64,000 nt of DNA from Tabrizicola fusiformis. Its GTDB lineage: Bacteria > Pseudomonadota > Alphaproteobacteria > Rhodobacterales > Rhodobacteraceae. The position numbers were made by a program, and so were the translations under genes. The stretch spans positions 62,001 to 126,000 of the forward strand of contig NZ_JABUHN010000002.1 of the NCBI RefSeq assembly GCF_013328815.1. Direction: 5' to 3'. The notes below the pieces were generated by a model. That model searched no databases, was not told where the DNA came from, and saw nothing but the letters and a program-made list of their open reading frames with translations. This document shows, in pieces, positions 15,990-26,103 of this stretch. Position 1 is the stretch's first letter, and the number at the start of each line of letters is the position of its first letter.

Positions 15990-17785
15990 CGACCCGCACC
16001 CCGCTTCGCCCGTTGGCCCGTATCCTCAACGCCCGCGCCCGGGGAGAAAACCCCGATGCCATCGAGCGCGAGAACCTGCGCCTGCGGCACGAGGCGATCC
16101 GCGACCGTGCGCGGGGGCGGGCGCAATTGCGCCTGCTGTTCCTGTCGCTGTGCTTCTTTTCCGCCTTCACCGTGATCGGCGCCCGGATGGGAATGCTGGC
16201 CGCGACCGAACCGATGGAGCCGCGTTCCGCCTCTTCCTCGGCCGACATCACGGCGGGCCGGGCCGAGATTCAGGATCGCAACGGCCATGTTCTGGCCACC
16301 AATATGATGACCCATGCGCTCTATGTGCAGACCAAGGATCTGATCGACCCGGCTCATGTCGCCCATGAACTGGCGCGGATTTTCCCCGAGGATATGGACG
16401 AGGCCAGCCTTTACAAACGCTTCACCGACGGGCGCAGCTTCCTGTGGGTCCGCAAGGTGCTGTCGCCCGAACAGATGCAGCAGGTGCATGAGATCGGCGA
16501 CCCGGGCCTTCTGTTCGGCCCGCGCGAGATGCGGCTTTACCCCAATGGCCAGTTGGCGGCCCATGTGCTGGGCGGGGCCAGCTTTGGCGCCGAAGGGGTG
16601 GACAGCGCCGAGGTGATCGGCGTGGCGGGCATCGAAAAGGCCATGGACGCGCGGTTGCGCGACCCAAGCCAGGCTGGGGTGCCGGTGCAACTGTCGCTGG
16701 ACCTCACCATTCAATCCGCCATCGAAGACGTGCTGGGCACCGGCATGGCGATGATGAATGCCAAGGGGGCTGCCGCCGTCCTGATGGATGTGCAGACCGG
16801 CGAGATTGTCAGCCTTGCCTCGCTGCCGGCGTTCGATCCCAATGACCGCCCGAACCCGGTGCTGCCCAAGGGTGCGGAGCCGGGTGACAGCCCGCTTTTC
16901 AACCGTGCGGTGCAGGGGGTTTACGAGCTTGGCTCGGCCTTCAAGATCTTTGCCGCGGCGCAGGCGATGGAGCTGGGTCTGGTCGGCCCGGAAACCATGG
17001 TCGATGCCAATGCGCCGATGGTCTGGGGTAAGTTCAAGATCAAGGAATTTGAAAATCACAATTACGGCCCGCTTCTGTCGGTGTCGGATGTGATCGCCAA
17101 ATCCTCGAACGTCGGCACAGCGCATATCGCGCTGATGATCGGCGGCGAACGGCAGCAGGCATTCCTCAAGGAAATGGGCCTGTTCGACCCCTCGCCAGTG
17201 GAACTGATCGAGGCGCCCTATGCCAAGCCGATCGTGCCGAAACGCTGGCCCGACATCACCACGATCACCGTGAGCTACGGCCATGGCATCGCGGCAAGCC
17301 CGCTGTCGCTGGCCACGGCCTATGCCACCATCGCCAATGGCGGCATCAAGGTGACGCCGACGCTGCTCAAACGGACCGAGCCGATGGAAGGCGCCCGGGT
17401 GATGCGCCCCGAAACCGCCGCCGAAGCGGTCAAGATGCTGCGCCGCGTGGTGACCGAGGGCACCGCCTCGCTGGGCGAGGTGCCGGGTTACAATGTGGCA
17501 GGCAAGACCGGAACGGCGGAAAAGCCCAATCCGCAGGGCGGCTATTACAGCGACCGGGTGGTCAACACCTTTGCCGCGGTTTTTCCGGCCGACAACCCGC
17601 GCTATGTGCTGACCGTGACGCTGGACGAGCCGGTGGAAACCACCGGGCCGAAGCCGCGCCGCACCGCGGGCTGGACGGCGGTTCCGGTGGCGGCCGAGAT
17701 CATTCGCCGCGCGGCGCCGCTTCTGGGGCTCAAGCCGCAGGTTGATCCTGTGCCGCCGGATGGGCTAACAGCCGTATCGAACTAG
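15986..17785 (+). CDS. ftsI: Peptidoglycan transpeptidase FtsI (PBP3)
   Basis: Septal D,D-transpeptidase working with FtsW. The 599-residue protein has a cytoplasmic tail of about 45 residues, one membrane segment (LRLLFLSLCFFSAFTVIG) and the pedestal domain with GRAEIQDRNGHVLAT. The transpeptidase domain has the active-site Ser-x-x-Lys (GSAFK, about residue 317), SSN (KSSNVG) and KTG (AGKTGTAE) motifs. The Ser box reads ELGSAFK rather than the more usual EPGSTFK, but the catalytic residues are kept. The start overlaps ftsL (ATGA). Confidence 0.96.
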   Translation: MTTRTPLRPLARILNARARGENPDAIERENLRLRHEAIRDRARGRAQLRLLFLSLCFFSAFTVIGARMGMLAATEPMEPRSASSSADITAGRAEIQDRNGHVLATNMMTHALYVQTKDLIDPAHVAHELARIFPEDMDEASLYKRFTDGRSFLWVRKVLSPEQMQQVHEIGDPGLLFGPREMRLYPNGQLAAHVLGGASFGAEGVDSAEVIGVAGIEKAMDARLRDPSQAGVPVQLSLDLTIQSAIEDVLGTGMAMMNAKGAAAVLMDVQTGEIVSLASLPAFDPNDRPNPVLPKGAEPGDSPLFNRAVQGVYELGSAFKIFAAAQAMELGLVGPETMVDANAPMVWGKFKIKEFENHNYGPLLSVSDVIAKSSNVGTAHIALMIGGERQQAFLKEMGLFDPSPVELIEAPYAKPIVPKRWPDITTITVSYGHGIAASPLSLATAYATIANGGIKVTPTLLKRTEPMEGARVMRPETAAEAVKMLRRVVTEGTASLGEVPGYNVAGKTGTAEKPNPQGGYYSDRVVNTFAAVFPADNPRYVLTVTLDEPVETTGPKPRRTAGWTAVPVAAEIIRRAAPLLGLKPQVDPVPPDGLTAVSN

Positions 17786-17801
17786 GCGCCCCCGGCCTCT
17801 T

Positions 17802-17820
17802 TGGTTCCGTCGCGGAACCA
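17802..17820 (+). other. Intercistronic hairpin between ftsI and murE
   Basis: TGGTTCCG and CGGAACCA form a perfect 8-bp stem with a 3-base loop (TCG), 17 bases after the ftsI stop. There is no T-run, so it is more likely a processing or attenuation element than a full terminator. It marks the first real gap (108 bases) in the cluster. Confidence 0.5.
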
Positions 17821-17893
17821 CCGGGCGGCGGGTGCAGCAGCGGACGGCAAGGGGACGGCGGGCCGATGTGCGGCCTGTCTGTCGGGGGCGAAG

Positions 17894-19369
17894 ATGGGCG
17901 ACAGGACACTCAACGAACTGGGGCTGCGGGCGCGGGGCGGGGCCAATCCGCGGCTGGCCGGGCTGACCGTGGACAGCCGCGCGGTGCGCGAAGGCTTCCT
18001 TTTTGCGGCGCTGCCGGGCAGCACGGTGCATGGCGCGGCCTTCATCGGCAAGGCGCTGGCGCAGGGGGCGGCGGCGGTGCTGACCGATCCGGCAGGCGCC
18101 GCACTGGCCGCCGAGGCGCTGGCCGGCGCCAATGTTGCGCTGGTCCTTGCCGAAGATGCGCGTGAGGCGCTGGCCTATGCGGCGGCGCTGTGGTTCGGGG
18201 CGCAGCCCGCCACCATGGTTGCGGTCACCGGCACCAATGGCAAGACCTCGGTCGCCACCTTTACCCGTCAAATCTGGTCGGCGCTGGGCCATGCGGCCAT
18301 CAACATCGGCACCACTGGGGTTGAAGGCGCATGGGCCGCCCCCTCCAGCCACACCACGCCCGACCCCATCACCCTGCACGCGATGCTGGCAGCGGCGGCG
18401 GCAGCCGGGGTGACCCATGCCGCGATGGAGGCATCGTCGCATGGCATCGACCAGCGGCGGCTAGACGGTGTGCGGCTGGCGGCGGCGGGCTTTACCAACC
18501 TGACGCAGGACCATCTCGACTATCACGGCACGATGGAGGCGTATTTCACCGCCAAATCCGAACTCTTCACCCGGCTTCTGCCCGAGGGCGGTACGGCGGT
18601 GATCAATGCCGAAGGGGCGCGCGGCCCCGAAATGCTGGGTCTGGCACAGGCGCGGGGCCTGCGGACCCTGACCATCGGGCGGCGTGAGGGGGCGGACCTG
18701 CGGCTTCTGGGGCAGCGGTTCGATGCCACCGGGCAGGAGTTGCGCTTTGACTGGAAGGGTGCGGCCCAGCAGGTGCGGCTGAACCTGATCGGCGGCTTTC
18801 AGGCCGAGAATGTGCTTCTGGCGGCGGGGCTGGTCATCGCGGCGGGGGCGCCGCCCGGCGATGTCTTTGCCGTGCTGCCGCAACTGACGGGGGTGCGGGG
18901 CCGGATGCAACTGGCCGCGACCCGGCGCAACGGTGCGGCGGTCTATGTCGATTACGCCCATACGCCCGATGCCATCGCCACCGCGCTGCGCGCCCTGCGA
19001 CCGCATGTGATGGGCCGGCTGATCATCGTTTTCGGCGCGGGCGGCGACCGCGACACCACCAAGCGGCCCCTGATGGGGGCGGCGGCGCGCGAAAATGCCG
19101 ATGTGCTTTACGTTACCGACGACAACCCGCGCAGCGAAGACCCGGCCGCCATCCGCGCCGCCATCCGCGCTGCCTGTCCCGAGGCGAATGAGGTGGGCGA
19201 CAGGGCCGAGGCGATCCTGCGCGGCGTTGATGCGTTGCAGCCGGGCGATGCGCTGCTCATCGCGGGCAAGGGGCATGAGACGGGGCAGGTGATCAAGGGC
19301 GAGGTTTTCCCCTTTGACGATGTGGAACAGGCCAGTATCGCGGTGGCGGCACTGGATGGGGTGATCTGA
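17894..19369 (+). CDS. murE: UDP-MurNAc-L-Ala-D-Glu:meso-diaminopimelate ligase
   Basis: Adds meso-diaminopimelate to UDP-MurNAc-dipeptide using ATP. The 491-residue Mur ligase has an N-terminal UDP-binding domain (LTVDSRAVREGFLFAALPG), the ATP loop GTNGKTS (about residue 113), THAAMEASSHG and the central catalytic Lys region. DDNPRSEDP, the motif that selects meso-diaminopimelate over lysine, lies near residue 410. I chose the ATG at 17894 with GGGGGCGAAG before it. An in-frame upstream start adds 31 residues unlike MurE. It ends one base before murF. Confidence 0.96.
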   Translation: MGDRTLNELGLRARGGANPRLAGLTVDSRAVREGFLFAALPGSTVHGAAFIGKALAQGAAAVLTDPAGAALAAEALAGANVALVLAEDAREALAYAAALWFGAQPATMVAVTGTNGKTSVATFTRQIWSALGHAAINIGTTGVEGAWAAPSSHTTPDPITLHAMLAAAAAAGVTHAAMEASSHGIDQRRLDGVRLAAAGFTNLTQDHLDYHGTMEAYFTAKSELFTRLLPEGGTAVINAEGARGPEMLGLAQARGLRTLTIGRREGADLRLLGQRFDATGQELRFDWKGAAQQVRLNLIGGFQAENVLLAAGLVIAAGAPPGDVFAVLPQLTGVRGRMQLAATRRNGAAVYVDYAHTPDAIATALRALRPHVMGRLIIVFGAGGDRDTTKRPLMGAAARENADVLYVTDDNPRSEDPAAIRAAIRAACPEANEVGDRAEAILRGVDALQPGDALLIAGKGHETGQVIKGEVFPFDDVEQASIAVAALDGVI

Positions 19370-19370
19370 C

Positions 19371-20810
19371 ATGGCTTTGTGGACCGCAGCCGAAGCGGCC
19401 GCTGCGACGGGCGGGCAGGCAACGGGCGACTGGCAGGTGACGGGCGTGTCGATCGACACCCGCACGCTGCAACCGGGCGATCTTTTCGTGGCGCTGAAGG
19501 ATGTGCGCGACGGGCATGAGTTTGTGGCGCAGGCGCTGGCCAAAGGTGCTGCCGCCGCGCTGGTCGGCCGCATTCCCGAGGGCGTCGCGCCGGGTGCGCC
19601 GCTGCTGATCGTCGCGGATGTGCTGCAGGCGCTGGAGCGGATGGGCGCCGCCGCACGGGCCCGCACCCGGGCGCGGGTGGTGGGGGTGACCGGCTCTGTC
19701 GGCAAGACCTCGACCAAGGAAATGCTGCGGATGGTGCTGGGCGGGCAGGGCCGCGTCCATGCCGCCGAGGCGAGCTATAACAACCATTGGGGCGTGCCGC
19801 TGACGCTGGCGCGGATGCCCGCCGACACCGATTTTGCGGTAATCGAAATCGGTATGAACCACCCCGGAGAGATTGCGCCGCTGGCCCGTCTGGCCCGGCC
19901 CGATGTGGCGGTGATCACAATTGTCGCCCCGGCGCATCTTGAGGCTTTCCCCTCGCTCGCGGCAATCGCCGCCGAAAAGGCCGCCATCTTTGAAGGGCTG
20001 GTGCCGGAGGGTGTGGCGGTGATCAACGCCGACCTGCCGGTGACGCCGATCCTGCTGGACAGGGCGCGGGCGGCGGGCGCGCGGATCGTCACCTTCGGTG
20101 CCGCCGAAGGCGCCGACTGGCAGCTTGGCACGGCGCAGGTCGGCAATCTGGCAACCGTGGTGCGCGCCAGCCACCACGGCCAGCCGGTGCTTTACAAGGT
20201 GATGTCGCCGGGCCGCCATTTCGCGCTGAACGGGCTTTCCGCGCTGGCCGTGGCCGAGGCACTGGGGCTGGACGGTGCCATTGCCGCCACCGATCTGGGC
20301 CGCTGGGCCCCGCCGCCCGGGCGCGGCACGCGCGAGCGGATCGTGCTGGACGTGGTGGAGGAAACCGCCTTCGACCTGATCGACGATGCCTTCAACGCCA
20401 ATCCCGCCTCGATGGCGGCCAGCCTTGACGTGCTGGTCGCCGCCACGCCCGAGGATGGGCCGGGCCGCGTCGCGCGGGGGCGCCGTCTGGCCATTCTGGG
20501 CGACATGCTGGAACTTGGCCCGACCGAACTGGACCTGCACGCGGCGATTGCCGACCAGCCGGGGCTTGAGGCGATTGCCACCATCCATTGCGTCGGCCCG
20601 CGGATGCGGGTGCTGCACGCCCGCCTGCCGCGCGCCCAGCGGGGCGAATGGGTGGAAACCGCGGATGAGCTGCTGCCACGCCTGCGCAGCCTGATCGACG
20701 CGGGGGATATCGTGCTGGTCAAGGGCTCCAAAGGGGTCAAGGTTTCGCGCCTCGTTGACGGGCTGCGGAAATTGGGGCAACAGGCGGCGCCCGGCAAAGG
20801 AGAGGCGTAA
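19371..20810 (+). CDS. murF: UDP-MurNAc-tripeptide:D-alanyl-D-alanine ligase
   Basis: Adds D-Ala-D-Ala to the UDP-MurNAc-tripeptide. The 479-residue protein has [20 protein letters not shown], the ATP loop [11 protein letters not shown] (about residue 107) and [10 protein letters not shown] with [10 protein letters not shown], the MurF signature. [11 protein letters not shown] and LGDMLELGP follow in the C-terminal domain. The start is one base after the murE stop and the last base of its stop is the first of the mraY ATG, indicating tight coupling. Confidence 0.96.
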   Translation: MALWTAAEAAAATGGQATGDWQVTGVSIDTRTLQPGDLFVALKDVRDGHEFVAQALAKGAAAALVGRIPEGVAPGAPLLIVADVLQALERMGAAARARTRARVVGVTGSVGKTSTKEMLRMVLGGQGRVHAAEASYNNHWGVPLTLARMPADTDFAVIEIGMNHPGEIAPLARLARPDVAVITIVAPAHLEAFPSLAAIAAEKAAIFEGLVPEGVAVINADLPVTPILLDRARAAGARIVTFGAAEGADWQLGTAQVGNLATVVRASHHGQPVLYKVMSPGRHFALNGLSALAVAEALGLDGAIAATDLGRWAPPPGRGTRERIVLDVVEETAFDLIDDAFNANPASMAASLDVLVAATPEDGPGRVARGRRLAILGDMLELGPTELDLHAAIADQPGLEAIATIHCVGPRMRVLHARLPRAQRGEWVETADELLPRLRSLIDAGDIVLVKGSKGVKVSRLVDGLRKLGQQAAPGKGEA

Positions 20811-21892
20811 TGTTGTATTGGCTCACCGAGTTCTCGGATGGCGGGGACTTCTTCAACCTCTTCCGTTACATCACCTTCCGCGCCGGGATGGCCTTTGTCA
20901 CCGCGCTGATCTTCGGCTTTATCTTCGGCCGCCCGCTGATCGACCTTCTGCGGCGCAAGCAGGGCAAGGGTCAGCCGATCCGTGACGACGGCCCGCAGGG
21001 CCATTTCGTCAAGGCAGGCACGCCCACCATGGGGGGCCTGCTGATCCTGTCGGCGCTGATGGTTTCCACCCTGATGTGGGCGCGGCTGGACAGCCCCTAT
21101 GTCTGGATCGTGGTGCTGGTGACGCTGGCCTTTGGCCTGATCGGTTTTGCCGATGATTATGCCAAGGTGACCAAGCAGAACACCAAGGGCGTCTCGTCGC
21201 GGGTGCGCTTCCTGTCGGGGCTGGCGATTGCGGGGCTGGCCTCTTATGCCGCCGCACAGTTCCATCCGGCGGCGCTGACCTATCAACTTGCCGTGCCGCT
21301 TTTCAAGAATGTGCTGGTCAATCTGGGCATCTTCTTTGTGCCCTTCGGCATGATCGTGATTGTGGGCGCCGCCAATGCGGTGAACCTGACCGACGGGCTG
21401 GACGGGCTGGCCATCATGCCGGTGATGATCGCGGCGGCGACCCTGGGCATCATTTCCTATGTCGTAGGCCATTCCAATTTCGCCGATTACCTTGGCGTGC
21501 ATCTGGTGCCCGGCACCGGGGAATTGCTGATCTTCACCGCGGCGCTCTTTGGCGGGGGGCTTGGGTTCCTCTGGTATAATGCCCCGCCCGCGGCGGTCTT
21601 CATGGGCGATACCGGATCGCTCGCGCTTGGCGGCGCATTGGGCGCCATCGCCGTCTGCATCAAGCATGAAATCGTTCTGGCCATTGTCGGCGGCCTTTTC
21701 GTGGTCGAGGCGCTGTCGGTCATCATTCAGGTCGCCTATTACAAGCGCACCAAGAAACGCATCTTCCTGATGGCCCCGATCCACCACCATTTCGAGAAAA
21801 AGGGCTGGGCCGAACCGCAAATCGTGATCCGCTTCTGGATCATCTCGCTGATCCTCGCTCTTCTGGGTCTGGCCACGCTGAAGGTGCGCTGA
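20810..21892 (+). CDS. mraY: Phospho-MurNAc-pentapeptide transferase MraY
   Basis: Transfers phospho-MurNAc-pentapeptide to undecaprenyl phosphate, giving lipid I at the inner membrane. The 360-residue protein has about ten membrane segments. It has the [22 protein letters not shown] loop, GFADDYAKV (Asp-Asp, magnesium site), [13 protein letters not shown] and the cytoplasmic [15 protein letters not shown] motif near the C-terminus. The last three are diagnostic for MraY. It is followed by an unusual 902-base stretch before murD. Confidence 0.97.
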   Translation: MLYWLTEFSDGGDFFNLFRYITFRAGMAFVTALIFGFIFGRPLIDLLRRKQGKGQPIRDDGPQGHFVKAGTPTMGGLLILSALMVSTLMWARLDSPYVWIVVLVTLAFGLIGFADDYAKVTKQNTKGVSSRVRFLSGLAIAGLASYAAAQFHPAALTYQLAVPLFKNVLVNLGIFFVPFGMIVIVGAANAVNLTDGLDGLAIMPVMIAAATLGIISYVVGHSNFADYLGVHLVPGTGELLIFTAALFGGGLGFLWYNAPPAAVFMGDTGSLALGGALGAIAVCIKHEIVLAIVGGLFVVEALSVIIQVAYYKRTKKRIFLMAPIHHHFEKKGWAEPQIVIRFWIISLILALLGLATLKVR

Positions 21893-22034
21893 GGGGAGAG
21901 GGGCGCGCAGCCGCCCCCGCTGCCCGATTGCGCGGCAGTCGCGCGCGCCGGTCCCGCGCCGCGTTTCCTTTGCCCCAAAATCTCTGGACAGGCGAAGGAA
22001 CCCCGGCCATCACTGCGCAATGAACGCAGGAAAA

Positions 22035-22055
22035 GGCGCGATGGCACGTCGCGCC
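22035..22055. promoter_or_regulatory. Inverted repeat upstream of the dcw orphan ORF
   Basis: GGCGCGA and TCGCGCC flank a 7-base spacer, 23 bases before the ATG at 22079. It is a possible operator, or a hairpin in the leader. The remaining part of 21893-22078 shows no gene. Confidence 0.3.
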
Positions 22056-22078
22056 AAGGGACAGGAAAGAACCGTTTC

Positions 22079-22453
22079 ATGAGGTTGACCAAGACACTTG
22101 CCGTTGGCGTTGCCGCGGCATGTTTTCTGACGGGCGCCGCCAGCGCGACCCCCAAGCACAAGGCGGGCGACGACGCGACAACTGAACCTGCCGCCATAAA
22201 ATATTGCGACGACATGGGCGAAACGGTGTCGAAGGCAGAGTATACCTCGGCATCAACGATCTCGGTCACATGCACGAGGCGGCCGACCAAGGGCCGCTAC
22301 AAGTCCCTCAATGACGTGCCCGAAGGCGCAGAATTCGTTATCGTGCAAGCCACAAGCACGACCTATGAATACGAGTGGACCTTGCCCGTCGTCCTTTTCG
22401 CGGTGACGCTGACCCTTCTCGGAAGCGGCGACAGCACCAGCGGCACCAACTGA
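22079..22453 (+). CDS. Orphan exported, membrane-anchored protein inside the dcw cluster
   Basis: I do not recognise this 124-residue product. Residues 1-22 are a signal peptide (MRLTKTLAVGVAAACFLTGAASA). A small polar domain with two cysteines (KYCDDMG and VTCTRR) follows, which could form a disulfide. The C-terminus is hydrophobic (WTLPVVLFAVTLTLLG), so the protein may be tail-anchored with the domain in the periplasm. AGGAAAG lies ten bases before the ATG. Base composition is less GC-rich and codon use less biased than in mraY and murD. Position between mraY and murD suggests an insertion. A role in the cell wall is unproven. Confidence 0.6.
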   Translation: MRLTKTLAVGVAAACFLTGAASATPKHKAGDDATTEPAAIKYCDDMGETVSKAEYTSASTISVTCTRRPTKGRYKSLNDVPEGAEFVIVQATSTTYEYEWTLPVVLFAVTLTLLGSGDSTSGTN

Positions 22454-22794
22454 GGCGGGGCGCATGGCCCTGGCCCGCCCGGGCCGGTTGGCCACACGCA
22501 TGGGCGGCGCCGAAGCGCCGCTGACGGCGGAAGAGGGCGCCGACACGCCGGTCTGGCGGGCGCTCTTGCCCGCGGACGGGCCGACAGGCGGCATTTTCCG
22601 GGGCCGTCAGCCGACTGGCTGCCAGCGGCGCGCCCCTGCCCGGCCCCGGAGGGCTTATGACCTGTCTGGACCTCTCCGCAGGATATTTTTTGTGGAGGGA
22701 GGATGGGCCCCGGGCCTTTGGGTGCGTGACCCGCCCACTTTCGCCCTGCCAGGATTTCCCCTATCCCTCGGCGCAGATCATGTGAGGGCAGGCG
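22454..22794. other. Gene-free gap before murD with hairpins
   Basis: This 341-base stretch separates the orphan ORF from murD. It holds a hairpin at 22505-22520 (CGGCGC-CGAA-GCGCCG) and a degenerate copy of the interspersed GGATATTT motif around 22676-22700. A 150-codon open frame starting at 22464 runs into murD, but its composition is that of a shadow frame and I do not call it. The murD promoter may lie here. Confidence 0.5.
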
Positions 22795-24198
22795 ATGATT
22801 CCGGTGCAGGGATATTCGGGGCAGAAGGTCGCCGTTCTGGGGCTTGGCCGCTCGGGCCTCGCCACGGCGCGGGCGTTGCAGGCGGGCGGGGCTGTGCCGC
22901 TCCTCTGGGACGATAGCCCCGAGGCGCGCGCCAAGGCCGAGGCAGAGGGCTTCACCTGCACCGACCTCACGCGCAATGCCGCGTTTGAGGGGGTTGCCTG
23001 CCTTGTCACCTCGCCCGGCATTCCGCATCTTTACCCGCAGCCCAACAAGGTGATCGCCCGCGCGCTGGAGCTGGGCGTGCCGGTGGACAATGACATCGGC
23101 CTGTTCTTCCGCAGCTTTGCCACGCCCGGCTGGGATGATTTCGAAACCGCGCCGCGGGTGATCTGCGTCACCGGCTCGAACGGGAAATCCACCACGACGG
23201 CGCTGATCCACCATATCCTTCAGGTCGCGGGCCGCCCGACGCAGATGGCGGGCAACATCGGGCGCGGTGTGCTGGACATCGATCCGGCGCAGGACGGCGA
23301 GGTGATTGTGCTGGAACTCAGCAGCTATCAGACCGACCTTGCCCGGCATCTGACGCCGGATGTGGCGGTTTTCACCAACCTGTCGCCCGACCATCTGGAC
23401 CGCCACAACGGCATGGGTGGCTATTTCGCCGCCAAGCGCCGGCTTTTCGCCGAGGGCGGCCCCGACCGCGCCGTGGTGGTCGTGGATGAGGTGGAGGGCC
23501 GCTTTCTGGCCAATCAACTGGGCGAGGGGCCGCAGGATGACCGGGTGATCCGCATTTCCTCGGGGCAGAAGCTGGACGAATTCGGCTGGTCGGTCTTTGC
23601 ACGCAAGGGGTTTCTGGCCGAATGGCGCAAGGGGCGGCAGATTGCCTCGATCGACCTGCGGGCGATTGCGGGGCTGCCGGGCGCGCATAACCACCAGAAT
23701 GCCTGCGCCGCCTATGCTGCGACCCGCAGCCTTGGCCTTGCGCCGAAGCTGATCGAACAGGCGCTGCACAGCTTTGCGGGGCTGCCCCACCGCAGCCAGT
23801 TGGTGGCCGAGCGGGGCGGCGTGCGCTTTGTCAATGACAGCAAGGCGACCAATGTGGATAGCGCCGCCAAAGCCTTGCAGGCGTTCGGCCAGATACGCTG
23901 GATCGCGGGCGGTATGGGCAAGGACGGCGGCATTGCCGCGCTGGCGCCCTTCCTTGGTTCGGTGGTGAAAGCCTATCTGATCGGCCATTCGGCGCGCGAT
24001 TTCGCCCTGCAACTGGGCGATACCCCGCATGAGATTTGCGAGACGATGGAGCGCGCCGTCGCCCGCGCCGCCGCCGAAGCGCAGGCGGGAGAGGTGGTGC
24101 TGCTGGCCCCCGCCGCCGCCAGTTTCGACCAATACCCGAACTTTGAAAAGCGCGGCGAAGATTTCACCGCACGGGTGCGGGCGCTGGCGGGCGGATGA
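22795..24198 (+). CDS. murD: UDP-MurNAc-L-alanine:D-glutamate ligase
   Basis: Adds D-glutamate to UDP-MurNAc-L-Ala. The 467-residue protein opens with the UDP-binding [13 protein letters not shown]. It has [10 protein letters not shown], the ATP loop GSNGKSTTT (about residue 126), [20 protein letters not shown] and [14 protein letters not shown], all standard for MurD. The stop overlaps the following methyltransferase start (ATGA at 24195-24198). Confidence 0.96.
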   Translation: MIPVQGYSGQKVAVLGLGRSGLATARALQAGGAVPLLWDDSPEARAKAEAEGFTCTDLTRNAAFEGVACLVTSPGIPHLYPQPNKVIARALELGVPVDNDIGLFFRSFATPGWDDFETAPRVICVTGSNGKSTTTALIHHILQVAGRPTQMAGNIGRGVLDIDPAQDGEVIVLELSSYQTDLARHLTPDVAVFTNLSPDHLDRHNGMGGYFAAKRRLFAEGGPDRAVVVVDEVEGRFLANQLGEGPQDDRVIRISSGQKLDEFGWSVFARKGFLAEWRKGRQIASIDLRAIAGLPGAHNHQNACAAYAATRSLGLAPKLIEQALHSFAGLPHRSQLVAERGGVRFVNDSKATNVDSAAKALQAFGQIRWIAGGMGKDGGIAALAPFLGSVVKAYLIGHSARDFALQLGDTPHEICETMERAVARAAAEAQAGEVVLLAPAAASFDQYPNFEKRGEDFTARVRALAGG

Positions 24199-24797
24199 CC
24201 GATCCCGGTCACCGCGCCACCTATGACCGTTCCGCAGCGGATTGGCACGCCACCCGCGCCGGAACCTACCCCGAGCGGCCCTGGATCGCCCTTGTGGCAG
24301 GGCAGCTTCACCCCGGGGCGCGGGTGCTGGACCTTGGCTGCGGCTCCGGCCATCCGGTGGCCGCCGACCTTCTGGCGCGCGGTTTTGCGGTGACGGGGCT
24401 GGATTTCTCAGAGGCCATGCTGGCCATTGCCCGTGCCACGCTGCCTGCGGGCGACTGGATCGCGGGCGACATGCGCGACCTGCCGGTGGACGGCCCGTTT
24501 GAGGCGGTCATCGCCTGGGACAGTTTCTTTCACCTGACCGGGGAAGAGCAGCGCGCGCTGATCCCCCGCATCGCCGCGTGTCTTTCGCCGGGCGGGTGGT
24601 TCCTTTTCACCGCCGGCCCGGCAGAGGGTGAGGTTTGGGGCGCGGTTTCGGGCGGGCCGGTCTGGCATGCCAGCCTGTCGCCCGCCGGTTATGCGACCGC
24701 GCTGCAAGAGGCCGGGCTGCATCTGCGCCGCTTCATCGCCGAAGACCCGGCCACGGCGGGCCGGACTGTGGTTCTGGCCCGCCGCGGCAGCGCCTGA
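24195..24797 (+). CDS. Class I SAM-dependent methyltransferase inside the dcw cluster
   Basis: A 200-residue cytosolic methyltransferase. SAM motif I is [13 protein letters not shown] (about residue 45), followed by an acidic [11 protein letters not shown] and an AGDMRDLP loop. Its late part, [15 protein letters not shown], fits the small SmtA/UbiE-like superfamily. No substrate motif is evident. It overlaps murD by four bases and so is translated with it, although it is not a standard dcw gene. A substrate in envelope precursors, tRNA or a small molecule would each be possible. Confidence 0.85.
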   Translation: MTDPGHRATYDRSAADWHATRAGTYPERPWIALVAGQLHPGARVLDLGCGSGHPVAADLLARGFAVTGLDFSEAMLAIARATLPAGDWIAGDMRDLPVDGPFEAVIAWDSFFHLTGEEQRALIPRIAACLSPGGWFLFTAGPAEGEVWGAVSGGPVWHASLSPAGYATALQEAGLHLRRFIAEDPATAGRTVVLARRGSA

Positions 24798-24936
24798 TTG
24801 CGCCACGACCGGCTGAAAGCCGCCATGCCACGCCACGGAATTGACTGGCCTTTGCGGGGGTTCTTGGCTAAGATTCCTCAACCGACCCGGGACCAACCCG
24901 GGCGGGCGAGCAGGCGACAATACAGGCGGTTTTTCC

Positions 24937-26103
24937 ATGACTGAGATGGTCTATGGCTCCATGCCCTCACGGGTGGCCGAGCCGGTGCTTCCCCGCTGGT
25001 GGCGGACGATCGACAAATGGACGCTGACGGCCATTCTGGTGCTGTTCGGCATCGGGCTGCTTCTGGGCCTTGCAGCCTCGGTGCCGCTGGCGCAGCGCAA
25101 CGAGCTGGACCCCTATTACTATGTGCAGCGGCAGGCGGCCTTTGGCGGCATGGCGATTTTCGTGATGGTCGCCATTTCGATGATGTCGCCCGAGATGGTG
25201 CGGCGGCTGGGGGTGCTGGGCTTTGGCCTCGCCTTCATGGCGCTGGCGCTGCTGCCGGTCTTCGGCACCGATTTCGGCAAGGGCGCGGTGCGCTGGTTCA
25301 GCTTTGGCTTTGCCTCGGTCCAGCCGTCGGAATTCCTCAAACCCGGGTTCATCATCGTTTCGGCATGGCTTGTGGCGGCCTCGGGCGATCTGAACGGCCC
25401 GCCGGGCAAGGCGCTGTCCTTTGCCCTTGCCGTGACCATCGTGCTGTTTCTGGCGCTGCAACCCGACTTCGGGCAGGCGATGCTGGTGCTGTTCGGCTGG
25501 GGCGTGATCTATTTCGTGGCAGGCGCCCCGATGCTGCTGATCGGCACCATCCTTGGGCTGACCGGGGCAGGTGGCTTCATCGCCTATAACTCGTCGGAGC
25601 ATTTTGCGCGCCGGATCAATGGCTTCCTGACCTCGGAAGTCGATCCGCGCAGCCAGATCGGTTATGCCACCAATGCCATTCAGGAGGGCGGCTTCTTTGG
25701 CGTCGGCGTGGGGGAGGGGCAGGTGAAATGGACGCTTCCCGACGCCCATACCGACTTCATCATCGCCGTCGCGGCCGAGGAATACGGGCTGGTTCTGGTT
25801 CTGGTGATCCTTGCGCTTTATGCCACCATCACCGTGCGTTCGCTCTACCGGCTGACGCGCGAGCGTGACCCCTTCACCCGGCTGGCCGGCACCGGCCTTG
25901 CCTGCATCTTCGGCGTGCAGGCAATGATCAACATGGGCGTGGCGGTGCGTCTCTTGCCCGCCAAGGGCATGACGCTGCCTTTCGTCAGCTATGGCGGCTC
26001 GTCCGTCATCGCGGCGGGCATCACGGTGGGGATGCTGCTGGCCATGACCCGTTCGCGCCCGCAAAGTCAGATGAGCGAGATTCTCGCCCGGGGGCGGCGG
26101 TGA
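24937..26103 (+). CDS. ftsW: Septal peptidoglycan glycosyltransferase FtsW
   Basis: SEDS-family polymerase of lipid II, partner of FtsI. The 388-residue protein has ten membrane segments. It has [22 protein letters not shown], the catalytic-site region of SEDS proteins, and [10 protein letters not shown]. The large loop is [21 protein letters not shown], and [13 protein letters not shown] comes near the end. I chose the ATG at 24937; an in-frame start 96 bases earlier adds unrelated residues. TTGACT at 24841 is a possible -35 element, but no convincing -10 follows. The stop overlaps murG. Confidence 0.96.
   Translation: MTEMVYGSMPSRVAEPVLPRWWRTIDKWTLTAILVLFGIGLLLGLAASVPLAQRNELDPYYYVQRQAAFGGMAIFVMVAISMMSPEMVRRLGVLGFGLAFMALALLPVFGTDFGKGAVRWFSFGFASVQPSEFLKPGFIIVSAWLVAASGDLNGPPGKALSFALAVTIVLFLALQPDFGQAMLVLFGWGVIYFVAGAPMLLIGTILGLTGAGGFIAYNSSEHFARRINGFLTSEVDPRSQIGYATNAIQEGGFFGVGVGEGQVKWTLPDAHTDFIIAVAAEEYGLVLVLVILALYATITVRSLYRLTRERDPFTRLAGTGLACIFGVQAMINMGVAVRLLPAKGMTLPFVSYGGSSVIAAGITVGMLLAMTRSRPQSQMSEILARGRR

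Noticed and set aside
22464-22916. 150-codon open frame upstream of murD
   Set aside because: It runs into the murD coding sequence in another frame, has no good ribosome site, and its composition is that of a GC-rich shadow frame.
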